Source: Candidatus Obscuribacterales bacterium (GTDB taxonomy: Bacteria; Cyanobacteriota; Vampirovibrionia; Obscuribacterales; Obscuribacteraceae). From it: a stretch of 64,000 bases of DNA. The notes beneath the pieces are model-generated. The model saw only the letters and a program-made list of their open reading frames with translations, made no database searches and had not been told where the DNA came from. The stretch is taken from assembly GCA_019744775.1 (NCBI GenBank), contig JAIETZ010000009.1, positions 1 to 64,000 on the forward strand, written 5' to 3'. Below are positions 35,736-43,734 of this stretch, one piece after another (position 1 is the first letter of the stretch; every line of letters starts with the position of its first letter). Position numbers and translations under genes: made by a program.

Positions 35736-36749
35736 GTGTTCACTAAAGCGTTAAATGGAGTCTTCGCTACATGCTTGGCCGCAACGTTCAGCTTGTCTGG
35801 TATTCCTTGTAAGGCTGAAGTTGTTCGCCAGGATTTTGTGAAACTGGGCAATGAAGATCATCGCCCTATATATGAATGGCGCGACGCCAACCTATCCCCC
35901 AAAGGGGTAGTGGTAACCATTCATGGCGTCAGCTTGCACGGTGGTGTGTTTGATGCCGTTGCGAGATATTTGGCTTCAGAAGGCTACATAGTATTGTCAC
36001 CTGATTTAGTTGGACATGGACGTCGTTATTACGATAAAGATGTTCCGGACTTTGACCCTGTAGCTGACTATGAAAAAGCAGAGGTTGATTTACTTCAAAC
36101 GATGAAAGAAATTCGCTCTGAGTATCCGACCACGAAGATTTTCTGGTTCGGTGAAAGCTTGGGATCGAACTATGCTGTACGCATGGCGGCAAAGCGTCCT
36201 GAACTGGTAGATGGACTTATCTTGTCTGCTCCGACAATTCGTCGTCATCATTCTGCACCGGCAAAACTGATGACCGAGATGTGCATAAACACAGTCGTCA
36301 ATCCGAGTAAGCAATTATCGTTAAAGAAGTATGCTATTAACTATCTTGCCGACGATCCAAAAATCACATCGGATTATCTGGCAGATCCGCTAATGCGCAA
36401 GTCGTTGAGTCCGCAAGAACTTTTATCCTGCAGGAAAGTGATTAAGACAACTCTACCGTATGCTGATGAGATCAAGAACAATGTGCCTATTCTTGTAATT
36501 CAAGGAACATTGGACAAAATGGTTCAAGCTACGGCAGCAGAAGAATTTATGTCCCGCATAAAGTGCAATGATAGAACTTTGCATTGGGCGGAAAACCGCG
36601 GACATATCCTATTTATGACGTCGCACGTGCAGCCGGATTTGGAAGTCGTCGTTGACAGATGGCTGAATATGCATTTGGAAAAGCCGGAAATATACACCAC
36701 GGCTAGTGATGTTCAAGAAACCACTGCTCACGGCTCTATCGCGAACTAA
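35736..36749 (+). CDS. Secreted alpha/beta hydrolase (lipase/lysophospholipase-like)
   Basis: The 337-residue protein has a signal peptide (residues 1-28, ending GIPCKAE). The hydrolase fold of the monoacylglycerol lipase/lysophospholipase group follows: oxyanion segment TIHGVSLHGGVFD (61-73), nucleophile elbow GES141LG, acid Asp in VIQGTLDKMVQ, and His in WAENRGHILF near the C-terminus. The Cys in GIPCKA lies near the cleavage point but does not form a clean lipobox. The start is GTG at 35736 with GAGAGGA about 8-9 nt upstream. Substrate unknown; a periplasmic or outer-surface esterase is inferred. It ends with a 4-bp convergent overlap with the Rieske gene. Confidence 0.88.
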   Translation: MFTKALNGVFATCLAATFSLSGIPCKAEVVRQDFVKLGNEDHRPIYEWRDANLSPKGVVVTIHGVSLHGGVFDAVARYLASEGYIVLSPDLVGHGRRYYDKDVPDFDPVADYEKAEVDLLQTMKEIRSEYPTTKIFWFGESLGSNYAVRMAAKRPELVDGLILSAPTIRRHHSAPAKLMTEMCINTVVNPSKQLSLKKYAINYLADDPKITSDYLADPLMRKSLSPQELLSCRKVIKTTLPYADEIKNNVPILVIQGTLDKMVQATAAEEFMSRIKCNDRTLHWAENRGHILFMTSHVQPDLEVVVDRWLNMHLEKPEIYTTASDVQETTAHGSIAN

Positions 36750-37051
36750 GCGTCGACTTCGACATCATCGCCTTCTACGCGGCATTTGTATTCATTGACG
36801 TTGCTTGCGCCTGGTCCGCTTAAGTGCGCGCCAGTTGTTACATCAAAAACAGCTGCGTGCCACGGGCAGGTGACGTTGTTGCCGTTCAATGTACCTTCAG
36901 ACAGCGGACCGCCTTTGTGTGGGCAGGCGTCGTCGATGGCGTAGTATGTTCCGCCTACATTGAAGAGGGCAATGTTTTTTCCGCCCACAACAACGCACTT
37001 GCCTTGACCTTCAGCAACATCGCTTGTTTTTGCAACTTTTGTAAATGACAT
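36746..37051 (-). CDS. Rieske-type 2Fe-2S ferredoxin
   Basis: The 101-residue protein is a soluble Rieske domain of the dioxygenase-ferredoxin or NirD-like size. Cluster ligands are Cys43 and His45 (CPHKGGPLSEG) and Cys62 and His65 (CPWHAAVFD), with the correct 16-residue gap. Such proteins pass electrons to an oxygenase or reductase. No oxygenase lies next to it, but the upstream gene on the same strand is an old yellow enzyme 40 bp away. That makes an OYE-ferredoxin operon plausible and the electron acceptor uncertain. Confidence 0.93.
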   Translation of the reverse strand: MSFTKVAKTSDVAEGQGKCVVVGGKNIALFNVGGTYYAIDDACPHKGGPLSEGTLNGNNVTCPWHAAVFDVTTGAHLSGPGASNVNEYKCRVEGDDVEVDA

Positions 37052-37091
37052 TTGTAGTGACTCCTTAACTTCAACTTGTTATACCTGTAAT

Positions 37092-38162
37092 TTATGTGGC
37101 TCGCAAGTATTGCTTGGGCCAATTTCCTTTTTGTTTGAGAGTGGAAGCAGCGTGTAGCGGCCAGTACGGATCGCGCAACATTTCACGTGCTAGAAGAACT
37201 AAATCGGCTTTACCATCTTTGATGATGTCATCTGCTTGTTGCGCAGTCGTGATTAAACCAACAGCTCCTGTAAGTATCTTTGCCTCGTGTCTTATCCGTT
37301 CGGCAAAAGGTACCTGATAGCCTGGCTCAACAGGAACTTTTGCATAGGAAACTAGACCACCTGATGAGCAGTCGACAAGATCAACTCCTCTGTCCTTTAA
37401 CTCTTTTGCCAATAAAACCGCCTCATCAATATTCCAGCCACCATCGGCCCAGTCGGTAGCGGAAATGCGCGTAAACAGCGGCATATCGGCAGGTATTACT
37501 TGACGAATTTCAGTGGCGATTTCCAGTAACAAACGCATTCTGTCTTGCAATCCGCCGCCATATGAGTCCGTCCGCTGGTTGCTCAACGGCGAAAGAAATG
37601 AATGCAATAGATAGCCGTGTGCTGAGTGAATTTCAATAATTTTGAAACCCGCTTTAGTCGACCGCTTTGCTGCCGCCACAAATGCTTTCTTGATGGTGTT
37701 GATTCCTTCCAAACTCAACTCTTGCGGAGTGGAGTACTGTTCGGAAAATGGAATTGCGCTTGGTCCAATCGTTTGCCATCCACCATTGTTAGGCGACAGC
37801 GGAGTGTTACCTTCCCAAGGCACTGGCGTTGATGCTTTGCGTCCAGCGTGAGCTATTTGAATTGCAGGAACAGATCCTTGTTCGGTGATGAATTTCGCTA
37901 CACGCGCCAACGGCTCAATGTGCATGTCGTCCCAAATTCCCATATCGGCTGGACTTATGCGACCACGTGCTTCTACTGCTGTTGCTTCAACCATCACCAT
38001 GCCGGCACCGCCTACAGCGCGGCTACCTAGATGGACAAGGTGCCAGTCAGTTGCTTTGCCGTCTTCCGATGAGTACTGGCACATCGGTGAAACTGCTACG
38101 CGATTAGGAAGTGTGACTGAACGAATAGTAAGTGGCGAAAACAAATTGTATTGCGCTGGCAC
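37092..38162 (-). CDS. Old yellow enzyme-family NADPH/FMN ene-reductase (YqjM/NamA-like)
   Basis: The 356-residue TIM-barrel flavoprotein belongs to the OYE family and the class typified by Bacillus YqjM: LFSPLTIRSVTLPNRVAVSPMCQYSS at the start (the Cys is the redox-tuning residue of this class), active-site HSAHGYLLHSFLSP with the His pair, NQRTDSYGG, and FMN-binding VLLAREMLRDPYWPLHAA at the end. These enzymes reduce activated C=C bonds such as enones. The physiological substrate is unknown. A Rieske ferredoxin gene follows 40 bp downstream. Upstream lies the terminator of the LRV-repeat gene, so this is the first gene of its unit. Confidence 0.94.
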   Translation of the reverse strand: MPAQYNLFSPLTIRSVTLPNRVAVSPMCQYSSEDGKATDWHLVHLGSRAVGGAGMVMVEATAVEARGRISPADMGIWDDMHIEPLARVAKFITEQGSVPAIQIAHAGRKASTPVPWEGNTPLSPNNGGWQTIGPSAIPFSEQYSTPQELSLEGINTIKKAFVAAAKRSTKAGFKIIEIHSAHGYLLHSFLSPLSNQRTDSYGGGLQDRMRLLLEIATEIRQVIPADMPLFTRISATDWADGGWNIDEAVLLAKELKDRGVDLVDCSSGGLVSYAKVPVEPGYQVPFAERIRHEAKILTGAVGLITTAQQADDIIKDGKADLVLLAREMLRDPYWPLHAASTLKQKGNWPKQYLRAT

Positions 38163-38218
38163 TGAGACTTCCTCTTGCGAACTGAATTTTGAAAATGTGG
38201 AAGGTTAGCCTAACACAC

Positions 38219-38258
38219 AAAAAAGAAGAGAACCACCCTTAGGGAAGGTGGTTCTCTT
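38219..38258 (-). terminator. Rho-independent terminator after the LRV-repeat gene
   Basis: AAGAGAACCACC (38226-38237) pairs perfectly with GGTGGTTCTCTT (38247-38258), loop 9 nt. Read on the minus strand, the stem is followed by a T-run from the A-run at 38219-38224. It lies about 95 bp after the stop of the gene at 38354. Confidence 0.85.
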
Positions 38259-38353
38259 GGGATTGGTTTCTGCAGCTTCTGCCAGGGGGGGCGGGTTAGC
38301 GACGCACGGGCCAGTTCGTCGCGTAATCCAGGCTTGGCTGCCGGAACCCAAAC

Positions 38354-38809
38354 TTATGCCGCGCACCCCAAAGCTGGTTGGGCTACCACAGACAGCGTTT
38401 GGGCCGCGCGGCTGGCAACGTATGGATTATCGTCTGCGGTTAAAGATTGGAGTATGTTGGCCGGAGTTGTATAGCTCTCGGCTAGGGCATAACGGACATC
38501 ATCATGTTGATCTAGTGAAAGAGCTAACACTAAGGGTGAAGGAACGTTAGGATTTTCTGCAACACTTAGACGCACATCCCAATGTGGATCAACGGCTAAT
38601 CTTTCTAATATATCCACTGGAGTATTGGGATTTTCTGCTACTTGCTTGCGGACTTTCACCGAGGTATCAGTAGAAAGTTGGGCCAGTTCTTTGAGGGAAG
38701 TGGTGGAGTTACCGGCCAGGATGTATCTTTCCTGATGCCCCCATGACGTTACATCCGGTACAAACGGATGCTTTCCGCTAAGAATTAGCACGTCTCTCAA
38801 AAAAAACAT
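38354..38809 (-). CDS. Leucine-rich-repeat-variant (LRV) protein
   Basis: The 151-residue protein is made of LRV-type helical repeats of about 24 residues: SVKVRKQVAENPNTPVDILERLAVD, then WDVRLSVAENPNVPSPLVLALSLD, then DVRYALAESYTTPANILQSLTAD, and a last partial unit. LRV proteins are solenoids of alternating alpha and 3-10 helices and are thought to mediate interactions. The N-terminal Fe-S module found in the Azotobacter prototype is absent. The ATG has an excellent AAGGAGG 7 nt upstream. It is a single gene ended by the terminator at 38219. Confidence 0.85.
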   Translation of the reverse strand: MFFLRDVLILSGKHPFVPDVTSWGHQERYILAGNSTTSLKELAQLSTDTSVKVRKQVAENPNTPVDILERLAVDPHWDVRLSVAENPNVPSPLVLALSLDQHDDVRYALAESYTTPANILQSLTADDNPYVASRAAQTLSVVAQPALGCAA

Positions 38810-39014
38810 TTTAAGCCTCCTTCTTAAAAACTACCCTAACGTCCCTTGACCTTTAGTTTTTTCTTTGTTGCCTCCCCTTGCTTCGTGTTTTCAATTTATC
38901 GTTGATGTGTGGAAGTTTTGTGGAAGTCTTCAAAAACCAAGATTAAATCCCGAAAGCGCCACCAGGCGGCACTTGGAAGGCTTTGAGTGAATGGGGTTAT
39001 TCTGCTTCTTCTAC

Positions 39015-40280
39015 TTATTTAGATGTCGAGGCAATAACAAATGGCGGCAAGATTGCACGACCGGGAAGGGTAACAGTAAACGCAGATCCTTCACCTTCCG
39101 TGCTGGCCACGGTTACCTCGCCATTGTGTGCTTGAGCTATTGATTTGACGATTGCTAATCCAAGACCTGATCCATCTCCTGATCCAAGAGAGCTGTTTAC
39201 TCTATAGAAGTGATCGAACACGTAAGGCAGCTCATTCTTGGGAATGCCTATGCCGGTATCAGCTACGGTTAAAACCACTTTGCGCTCGCGCGATGTAAGA
39301 CTGACAGTTACGACAGACCCCGGCTTGGAATATTTGAGCGCGTTCTTGAGCAAGTTAGACACGAGCAATCGAAGAGCAACAACATCACCCTCAAAGTAAA
39401 GCGCATTGAGTTCACCGCACTGTAGGATAATACCCTTTTCGTTGTAGAGTGCCTCAAACTCTGCGATTGTCTGACGAACTAATTCATCGAATTTGAATTT
39501 TTCGATAGTCGGTCTATATTCAGGGCTTTCCATTTTTGCCAAAAGTGTCAGTGTTTTGATGATTGAGTCCATACGTTCGGTTGCGCGGTGAATAACTGGA
39601 ATCTGCTTGGGAGCAATGGATTTCTCGGACAACTCTTCCTCTAGTGTCTCGCTATTGATTTGAATAATACTTACAGGAGTAGCCAATTCATGTCCGGCAT
39701 AAAGCAAGAATCGCTTGAGCACGTCGAAGCTTTTCTCAATTGGTGCGACAGCTCGCCCTGCGTACGCATAACCGGCAAAAGCAAGGCTGGCTAGAAGTAA
39801 GGGTGCAACCCACGATAACATGAATAGGAAGTGGGTGACCGGTCTGTCTCTCTCTGTGGTGGGTAACTGCACCTGCAAATAGCCGCAGAGTTTTCCGCGA
39901 TCGTTGAAGAGCGCGCGCGAATAGACCTTCATCTTTTGTGCTTGATCGACAATCTCTCCCTGATCTTTTATAAGAATGGGTGTGCCGTGCAAACCGTAGT
40001 CATAGACTAATTTTTCATTGGCATCGAATAATTGTATGGTTGCCGATCTTTCGAATGGCTCATCCAAGACATGTTTTTCCCAGCGCATAATTTTTGGTGT
40101 GGGTCCGCTGAGGTCAATACCAGGTCTTATTTCAGTGCTTAGCAACACAAGTTCTCTGGTGAGAGCTTCATCCAGTTTGTTGTTGAAATAGACAAATCCA
40201 AGGGTTGTTAAAAGACCATAGATAACTGTGGACAACAACACAAACAGCAACGTTAGTCTAAATCTAAGGCTCTTAAACAT
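39015..40280 (-). CDS. Two-component sensor histidine kinase
   Basis: The 421-residue kinase has a transmembrane helix at 8-30, a periplasmic sensor region of about 120 residues, a second helix at about 150-172 and no clear HAMP domain. The dimerisation/phosphoacceptor helix carries His197 in YAGHELATPVS, followed by the ATPase with LLKNALKYSKPG (N box), DTGIGIPKNELPYVFDHFYR (G1/F) and GDGSGLGLAIV (G2). The sequence around His197 lacks the usual Arg (HELRTP), having Ala instead, which is tolerated in the family. The ATG overlaps the TAA of the response regulator by one base (TAATG). The signal is unknown. Confidence 0.94.
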   Translation of the reverse strand: MFKSLRFRLTLLFVLLSTVIYGLLTTLGFVYFNNKLDEALTRELVLLSTEIRPGIDLSGPTPKIMRWEKHVLDEPFERSATIQLFDANEKLVYDYGLHGTPILIKDQGEIVDQAQKMKVYSRALFNDRGKLCGYLQVQLPTTERDRPVTHFLFMLSWVAPLLLASLAFAGYAYAGRAVAPIEKSFDVLKRFLLYAGHELATPVSIIQINSETLEEELSEKSIAPKQIPVIHRATERMDSIIKTLTLLAKMESPEYRPTIEKFKFDELVRQTIAEFEALYNEKGIILQCGELNALYFEGDVVALRLLVSNLLKNALKYSKPGSVVTVSLTSRERKVVLTVADTGIGIPKNELPYVFDHFYRVNSSLGSGDGSGLGLAIVKSIAQAHNGEVTVASTEGEGSAFTVTLPGRAILPPFVIASTSK

Positions 40281-40954
40281 TACCGCGCCTCGAATTTATA
40301 ACCCATGCCGTGAACAGTGCTAATCATTGATTCGCCCGTTGGCATATCAATTTTCTTGCGCAAATTTTTGATGTAGGTACGTACTGTGTCCGGCAACATC
40401 AGTGAATCAGACGGCCATACTCTGTCAACGAGAGCCTCCGCACTAAATACTTGATTGCTGTGCCGCATGAAAAATTCAAGTAGTGCATATTCTTTAGGCA
40501 GCAAGTGTAATGGTTTGTCGTTTTTGGTGATGGTTTTTGCAAGAGGATCAAGAGTCAAATAGCCAATAGTAATTATTGTCCCTGCTGTTTGCGCCGGTCT
40601 GCGCAACAAGGCTCTCACGCGTGCGACTAACTCTCGCAAATGAAACGGCTTAGTCAGATAATCATCAGCGCCGCAATCGAGACCAGCTTCTTTGTCTTCC
40701 AGCGATGCCCGAGCTGTAAGCATCAAAATTGGAGTTGTCCCTTTGTTAGAACGAAACTTGCGACAAATATCCAATCCACTGGCGCCGGGTAGCATCCAAT
40801 CAAGAATTATTAGGTCGTATTGATACAAGCGTAAGCACTCCAGTGCTTCGTCGCCATTGGCCACAACTTCAACGACATGCTTTTCGCGTGTCAGTGTGTC
40901 ATTTATCGGACCCGAAAGGTCGGCTTCGTCTTCAACCAATAGTATCTTTGCCAT
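40280..40954 (-). CDS. OmpR/PhoB-family response regulator
   Basis: The 224-residue regulator has a receiver domain (1-118) with acidic pocket EDE (8-10), phosphoacceptor Asp52 (IILDWMLPG), Thr in LTARAS and Lys in YLTKPF. The winged-helix DNA-binding domain (about 128-222) includes HLLPKEYALLEFFM and the recognition helix region ending VRTYIKNLRKKI. It is the first gene of the two-component operon. The 206-bp region upstream, shared with hicB, contains a 17-nt palindrome (41053) that might be an operator for either gene. Confidence 0.95.
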   Translation of the reverse strand: MAKILLVEDEADLSGPINDTLTREKHVVEVVANGDEALECLRLYQYDLIILDWMLPGASGLDICRKFRSNKGTTPILMLTARASLEDKEAGLDCGADDYLTKPFHLRELVARVRALLRRPAQTAGTIITIGYLTLDPLAKTITKNDKPLHLLPKEYALLEFFMRHSNQVFSAEALVDRVWPSDSLMLPDTVRTYIKNLRKKIDMPTGESMISTVHGMGYKFEAR

Positions 40955-41052
40955 TATTTACTTATACATCAATTCTGACTAAATATCGTAGATGACATCA
41001 AGTGAACAACAAAGCTTGGTTGTAAAGTACCTGTTTTATTTCGCAAGTTGTG

Positions 41053-41069
41053 TTTCGCATTATGCGAAA
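41053..41069. promoter_or_regulatory. Perfect palindrome, candidate operator
   Basis: TTTCGCAT-T-ATGCGAAA is an 8-bp perfect inverted repeat around one base, in the divergent region between the response regulator and hicBA. It lies just upstream of a TATACT (41085-41090) that could be the -10 box of hicBA, with the palindrome covering the -35 position. A preceding TTTCGCA at about 41040 gives a partial extra half-site. A site for autorepression by HicB or for the response regulator is inferred from placement. Confidence 0.5.
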
Positions 41070-41160
41070 TTAGCACCCGTGGTTTATACTAAAAGAAATA
41101 GTAAGTCTGTACAAAAAAACAATAGGGGTATGCTGAAAATAGATAGAACGGTCGAATAAA

Positions 41161-41367
41161 ATGATAGAAATAACTTTCCTAATCGAAGAAGCTCCAGAAG
41201 GCGGCTATACGGCCAAAGCCATAGGTGAATCCATATTCACGGAATCGGAAAATTTGACTGATCTGAAATCCAGCATTCTAGATGCTGTGCACTGCCATTT
41301 TGAAAGCGATAAGTTGCCTAAACTGATTCGCTTGCATTTTGTAAGAGAAGAATTGCTTGCCGTATGA
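41161..41367 (+). CDS. hicB: HicB-like antitoxin
   Basis: The 68-residue protein has the short HicB partial RNase-H-like fold: strand ITFLIEEAPEGGYTAKAIGESIFTE, then DLKSSILDAVHCHF and a last strand IRLHFVREE. It has no C-terminal DNA-binding domain. Proteins with this exact layout are sometimes mis-annotated as 2-oxoisovalerate dehydrogenase fragments. It precedes and overlaps (ATGA) the hicA remnant, which is what secures the call. Antitoxins of this kind neutralise the HicA mRNA interferase and may autoregulate; here the toxin is frameshifted. Confidence 0.82.
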   Translation: MIEITFLIEEAPEGGYTAKAIGESIFTESENLTDLKSSILDAVHCHFESDKLPKLIRLHFVREELLAV

Positions 41368-41608
41368 GGCTGCCGCGTGACGTTTCCGGTAAGGATCTGC
41401 AGCTCTTAGTGTCTTTGGTTACACTGTTACACGACAAACCGGCAGCCACATTCGGCTAACTATGACTCAGAGTGGCGAGCATCATATTACGATTCCTGCG
41501 CATAGTAACTTACGAATTGGTACTCTCTTGTCCATAGTTAATGGAGTGGCCGAGCATTTCAAAATAGATCGTAGTGCTGTTGTTGACAGGATTTTTAAAG
41601 CAAGATAG
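41364..41608 (+). pseudogene. hicA: HicA-like mRNA interferase toxin, frameshifted
   Basis: From the ATG at 41364 the frame reads MRLPRDVSGKDLQLL, the usual HicA/YcfA N-terminus, then runs into a TAA at 41457. Switching frame at about 41406-41408 gives SVFGYTVTRQTGSHIRL, then SGEHHITIPAHSNLRIG and the C-terminal LSIVNGVAEHF...RIFKAR up to TAG at 41606-41608. These are the double-stranded-RNA-binding-like fold blocks, including the catalytic His in GSHIRL. One base appears missing (or two extra) near 41406. An internal ATG at 41462 could restart only the C-terminal 48 residues, without the His. A sequencing or assembly error is the main alternative. Confidence 0.85.
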
Positions 41609-41622
41609 GCGCAGGCGGAGCG

Positions 41623-41654
41623 AAAAAAGCCCCCGAAGAATGTCCGGAGGCTTT
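41623..41654 (-). terminator. Rho-independent terminator after the gene at 41674
   Basis: AAAGCCCCCG (41626-41635) pairs with CGGAGGCTTT (41645-41654) with one mismatch. On the minus strand the stem is followed by six T from the A-run at 41623-41628. It serves the minus-strand gene ending at 41674 and may also stop hicBA transcription from the other side. Confidence 0.75.
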
Positions 41655-41673
41655 CTGTTAATCGTTCCGTGAT

Positions 41674-42558
41674 TTATGTTGTGACGACAATTGCCCGGTA
41701 AGGACGTTTGCCTGATTGAGGACCTTGTCCGCGGAAGAATAGATTTGCCCAGTCATCGGGAGCGAAATCTTTTTGAATGCCATTTACCCAACAGCCGAGT
41801 GCTTGTTGTTGTCCGTTTTTGGGATTGCGTGGGTATGGTTTGTAACCAACTTCCCAGTCGTATTTGATTTGTCCTTGCCAGACAATGGCATCGGAGTCAT
41901 CGAGAATGGTTAAGTGGTCGCCGTCTTTTAGATGCACTTGATCTGCATATGGATTTTGCCGGTGTGCATATTCGGTGACAATCCAGTGAAAGCCTTCGGA
42001 GCCTGTCTCGCAGTAGACATCGAGAAAACCTTTTTTGATTTTGCTGGTTGCATCTTCAAGCACGCTGTCTTCTATTACTGAATCAACAATGTCCAGTCCT
42101 TGCAGGAAAGGGACAATATCAGGATGGCAGCGAATATTGCAGAGTGGAAATTCCTTGCCGCTAATATCGCTTATCAATCCGCTGGTGAATATTTTGCTGA
42201 ATTTAGTGTAGAGATAGCTTTTGAAGGCGACGAATGTGAGAAAGTCTGCTTCAGTATCTTGCGTTGTTTGCAATTTTAGATACGGTGGCAGATCTTTGAA
42301 AAACACGGTGTAGCGTTTGTGTTCCGTTTCCTTCTTGGTGCGTATTGAGACAAGTGTTGCTTGGTTGGAAAGTATTTGTCTATGGATTTTTCGGGGTATG
42401 GGTTGTTGATTTTCGCGAAGAAAAGCGACCAGTATTCCTCGCATTGTCCCGACAGGCACCCAGGTAGAAGTTATCTTTCCGTTTTTCTTGCAGTAGTTGT
42501 CGAACAAATTACCGAACCAAAGCATATGCTGCATTGGTGTGAGTATGAGATCATGCAT
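41674..42558 (-). CDS. Unrecognised protein
   Basis: I do not recognise this protein (294 residues from the ATG at 42558). It is soluble, without signal peptide or membrane segments, with mixed alpha/beta predicted character and several aromatic-rich strands near the C-terminus (GCWVNGIQKDFAPDDWANLFF). The middle contains LCNIRCHPDIVPFL, an isolated Cys/His cluster with no recognisable metal motif. A longer frame reaches 42669, but the chosen ATG overlaps the upstream gene's stop by 8 bp, the usual coupling pattern here. The pair forms an operon closed by the terminator at 41623. Function unknown. Confidence 0.68.
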   Translation of the reverse strand: MHDLILTPMQHMLWFGNLFDNYCKKNGKITSTWVPVGTMRGILVAFLRENQQPIPRKIHRQILSNQATLVSIRTKKETEHKRYTVFFKDLPPYLKLQTTQDTEADFLTFVAFKSYLYTKFSKIFTSGLISDISGKEFPLCNIRCHPDIVPFLQGLDIVDSVIEDSVLEDATSKIKKGFLDVYCETGSEGFHWIVTEYAHRQNPYADQVHLKDGDHLTILDDSDAIVWQGQIKYDWEVGYKPYPRNPKNGQQQALGCWVNGIQKDFAPDDWANLFFRGQGPQSGKRPYRAIVVTT

Positions 42559-43633
42559 CGTTTTCACCCGTGTCTTTGATATTTTGTATGAGCGTCTCGG
42601 CCTCCGATTTAAGACCTTGCAGCCGTTCGTGTACTGGAAAATCTTTGAATCGATAGTCATCAAGACCATCTCGTTTGCCTTCCAGGTATTTCTTCCATTC
42701 TTTGCTAATCATATTTGTTTCAAACCAGGCAGTGAGAATAGTCATGTATTTTTCACAGATCCTCACCGCATGGCGGCAAGAATCAGCTGCATCTGTGGGC
42801 TTCCGTAATTCAAGTTGAATATTGGCCAAGTACAACCACAATGCCGGCAATTCACTTGGATCTTTTATTCCTGCTCTATGGCCCCTCAAATTATCGGGGA
42901 GAACAGCATTTTCATTGGAAGGGTCGTTAAGTGCATTGCACGTAGACGCCAGGCATTCAACTGCTTTTTTAGGGTTGCCCGTTAGGTGGTGCAGTCTGGC
43001 GAGATGGCGTGTTGTTTTTAACAAGTCATACGCATCGTATGAGTGACGTAAGTTGTTGTATCCCTGGAAACTCCTTTCGAGCAGGGTTTGTGCTGGCGGT
43101 ATGCCGTCGATGTGATAGTTACCTTCATAGAATTTGGGCGCAGCTTGTTTTTTTCTTTCGTGAGCGGTAAGCAACAGGTCTATTGCTGGTTCTGCACGAT
43201 CTAGTTTGGAAAAAGATGATTGCAATAGCCACGACAACTCGTTGAGAATTATCTGGGACGAGAACTTAATTGCCTGATCGTAATTAGCCGCGTTCAAGTA
43301 GTGGCGGCTGAGCGTTAAACAGTCTTCTAAGATCTTCATTTTGCCATTGTGTCTGAGGAACTCGCGGCGGACAATTATTTGGTCAACTACGTCAGTCCAA
43401 ATGACAGAATCACCATCTTCCTTGAGATATTTCCGGTAGAGCTCTAGAAATTCTATGTCTTCTGCAAACAAGTCATCGAATTTAATCGAGTACTTGCCGA
43501 AGAATGCATTTAGTATTGCTTCCCAAAGCGTTTTGCATGACTCAAATCCATGTTCGGCAGCTTGCGCTTTTGCTGAACTCATGCAGGCGCGTTTCAGCGC
43601 TTCAATCTGTATGGGTTTAAGGTTATTGTTCAT
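42551..43633 (-). CDS. Unrecognised, probably TPR-like helical protein
   Basis: The 360-residue protein is predicted all-helical. Several 34-residue-like units can be seen (LTLSRHYLNAANYDQAIKFSSQII, TTRHLARLHHLTGNPKKAVECLAST, LWLYLANIQLELRKPTDAADSCRHAV), so degenerate TPRs are likely in the middle and C-terminal parts. There is no signal peptide, in contrast to the secreted TPR proteins elsewhere in the window. It is translationally coupled to the unknown gene downstream (8-bp overlap), suggesting that the two products act together. The third palindromic repeat lies 28 bp upstream of its start. Confidence 0.7.
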   Translation of the reverse strand: MNNNLKPIQIEALKRACMSSAKAQAAEHGFESCKTLWEAILNAFFGKYSIKFDDLFAEDIEFLELYRKYLKEDGDSVIWTDVVDQIIVRREFLRHNGKMKILEDCLTLSRHYLNAANYDQAIKFSSQIILNELSWLLQSSFSKLDRAEPAIDLLLTAHERKKQAAPKFYEGNYHIDGIPPAQTLLERSFQGYNNLRHSYDAYDLLKTTRHLARLHHLTGNPKKAVECLASTCNALNDPSNENAVLPDNLRGHRAGIKDPSELPALWLYLANIQLELRKPTDAADSCRHAVRICEKYMTILTAWFETNMISKEWKKYLEGKRDGLDDYRFKDFPVHERLQGLKSEAETLIQNIKDTGENDA

Positions 43634-43660
43634 CGGGGTCTCCTAAGTGGGAAAAGTGAA

Positions 43661-43685
43661 TAGGGGCGCATGCAATGCGCCCCTA
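43661..43685. repeat. Short palindromic repeat, copy 3
   Basis: TAGGGGCGCAT (43661-43671) and ATGCGCCCCTA (43675-43685) form a perfect 11-bp inverted repeat around GCA. The core is identical to the copies at 7455 and 33323 when read on the opposite strand. It lies between two minus-strand genes. Confidence 0.85.
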
Positions 43686-43734
43686 CAAGGACCAGGATTA
43701 GCGACAATGTGTGTGGCGATGCCGACAAATGTCG

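Noticed and set aside
38248-38550. 100-codon plus-strand frame opposite the LRV gene
   Set aside because: Overlaps the terminator and the LRV coding sequence; the LRV frame has the strong ribosome site and repeat motifs.
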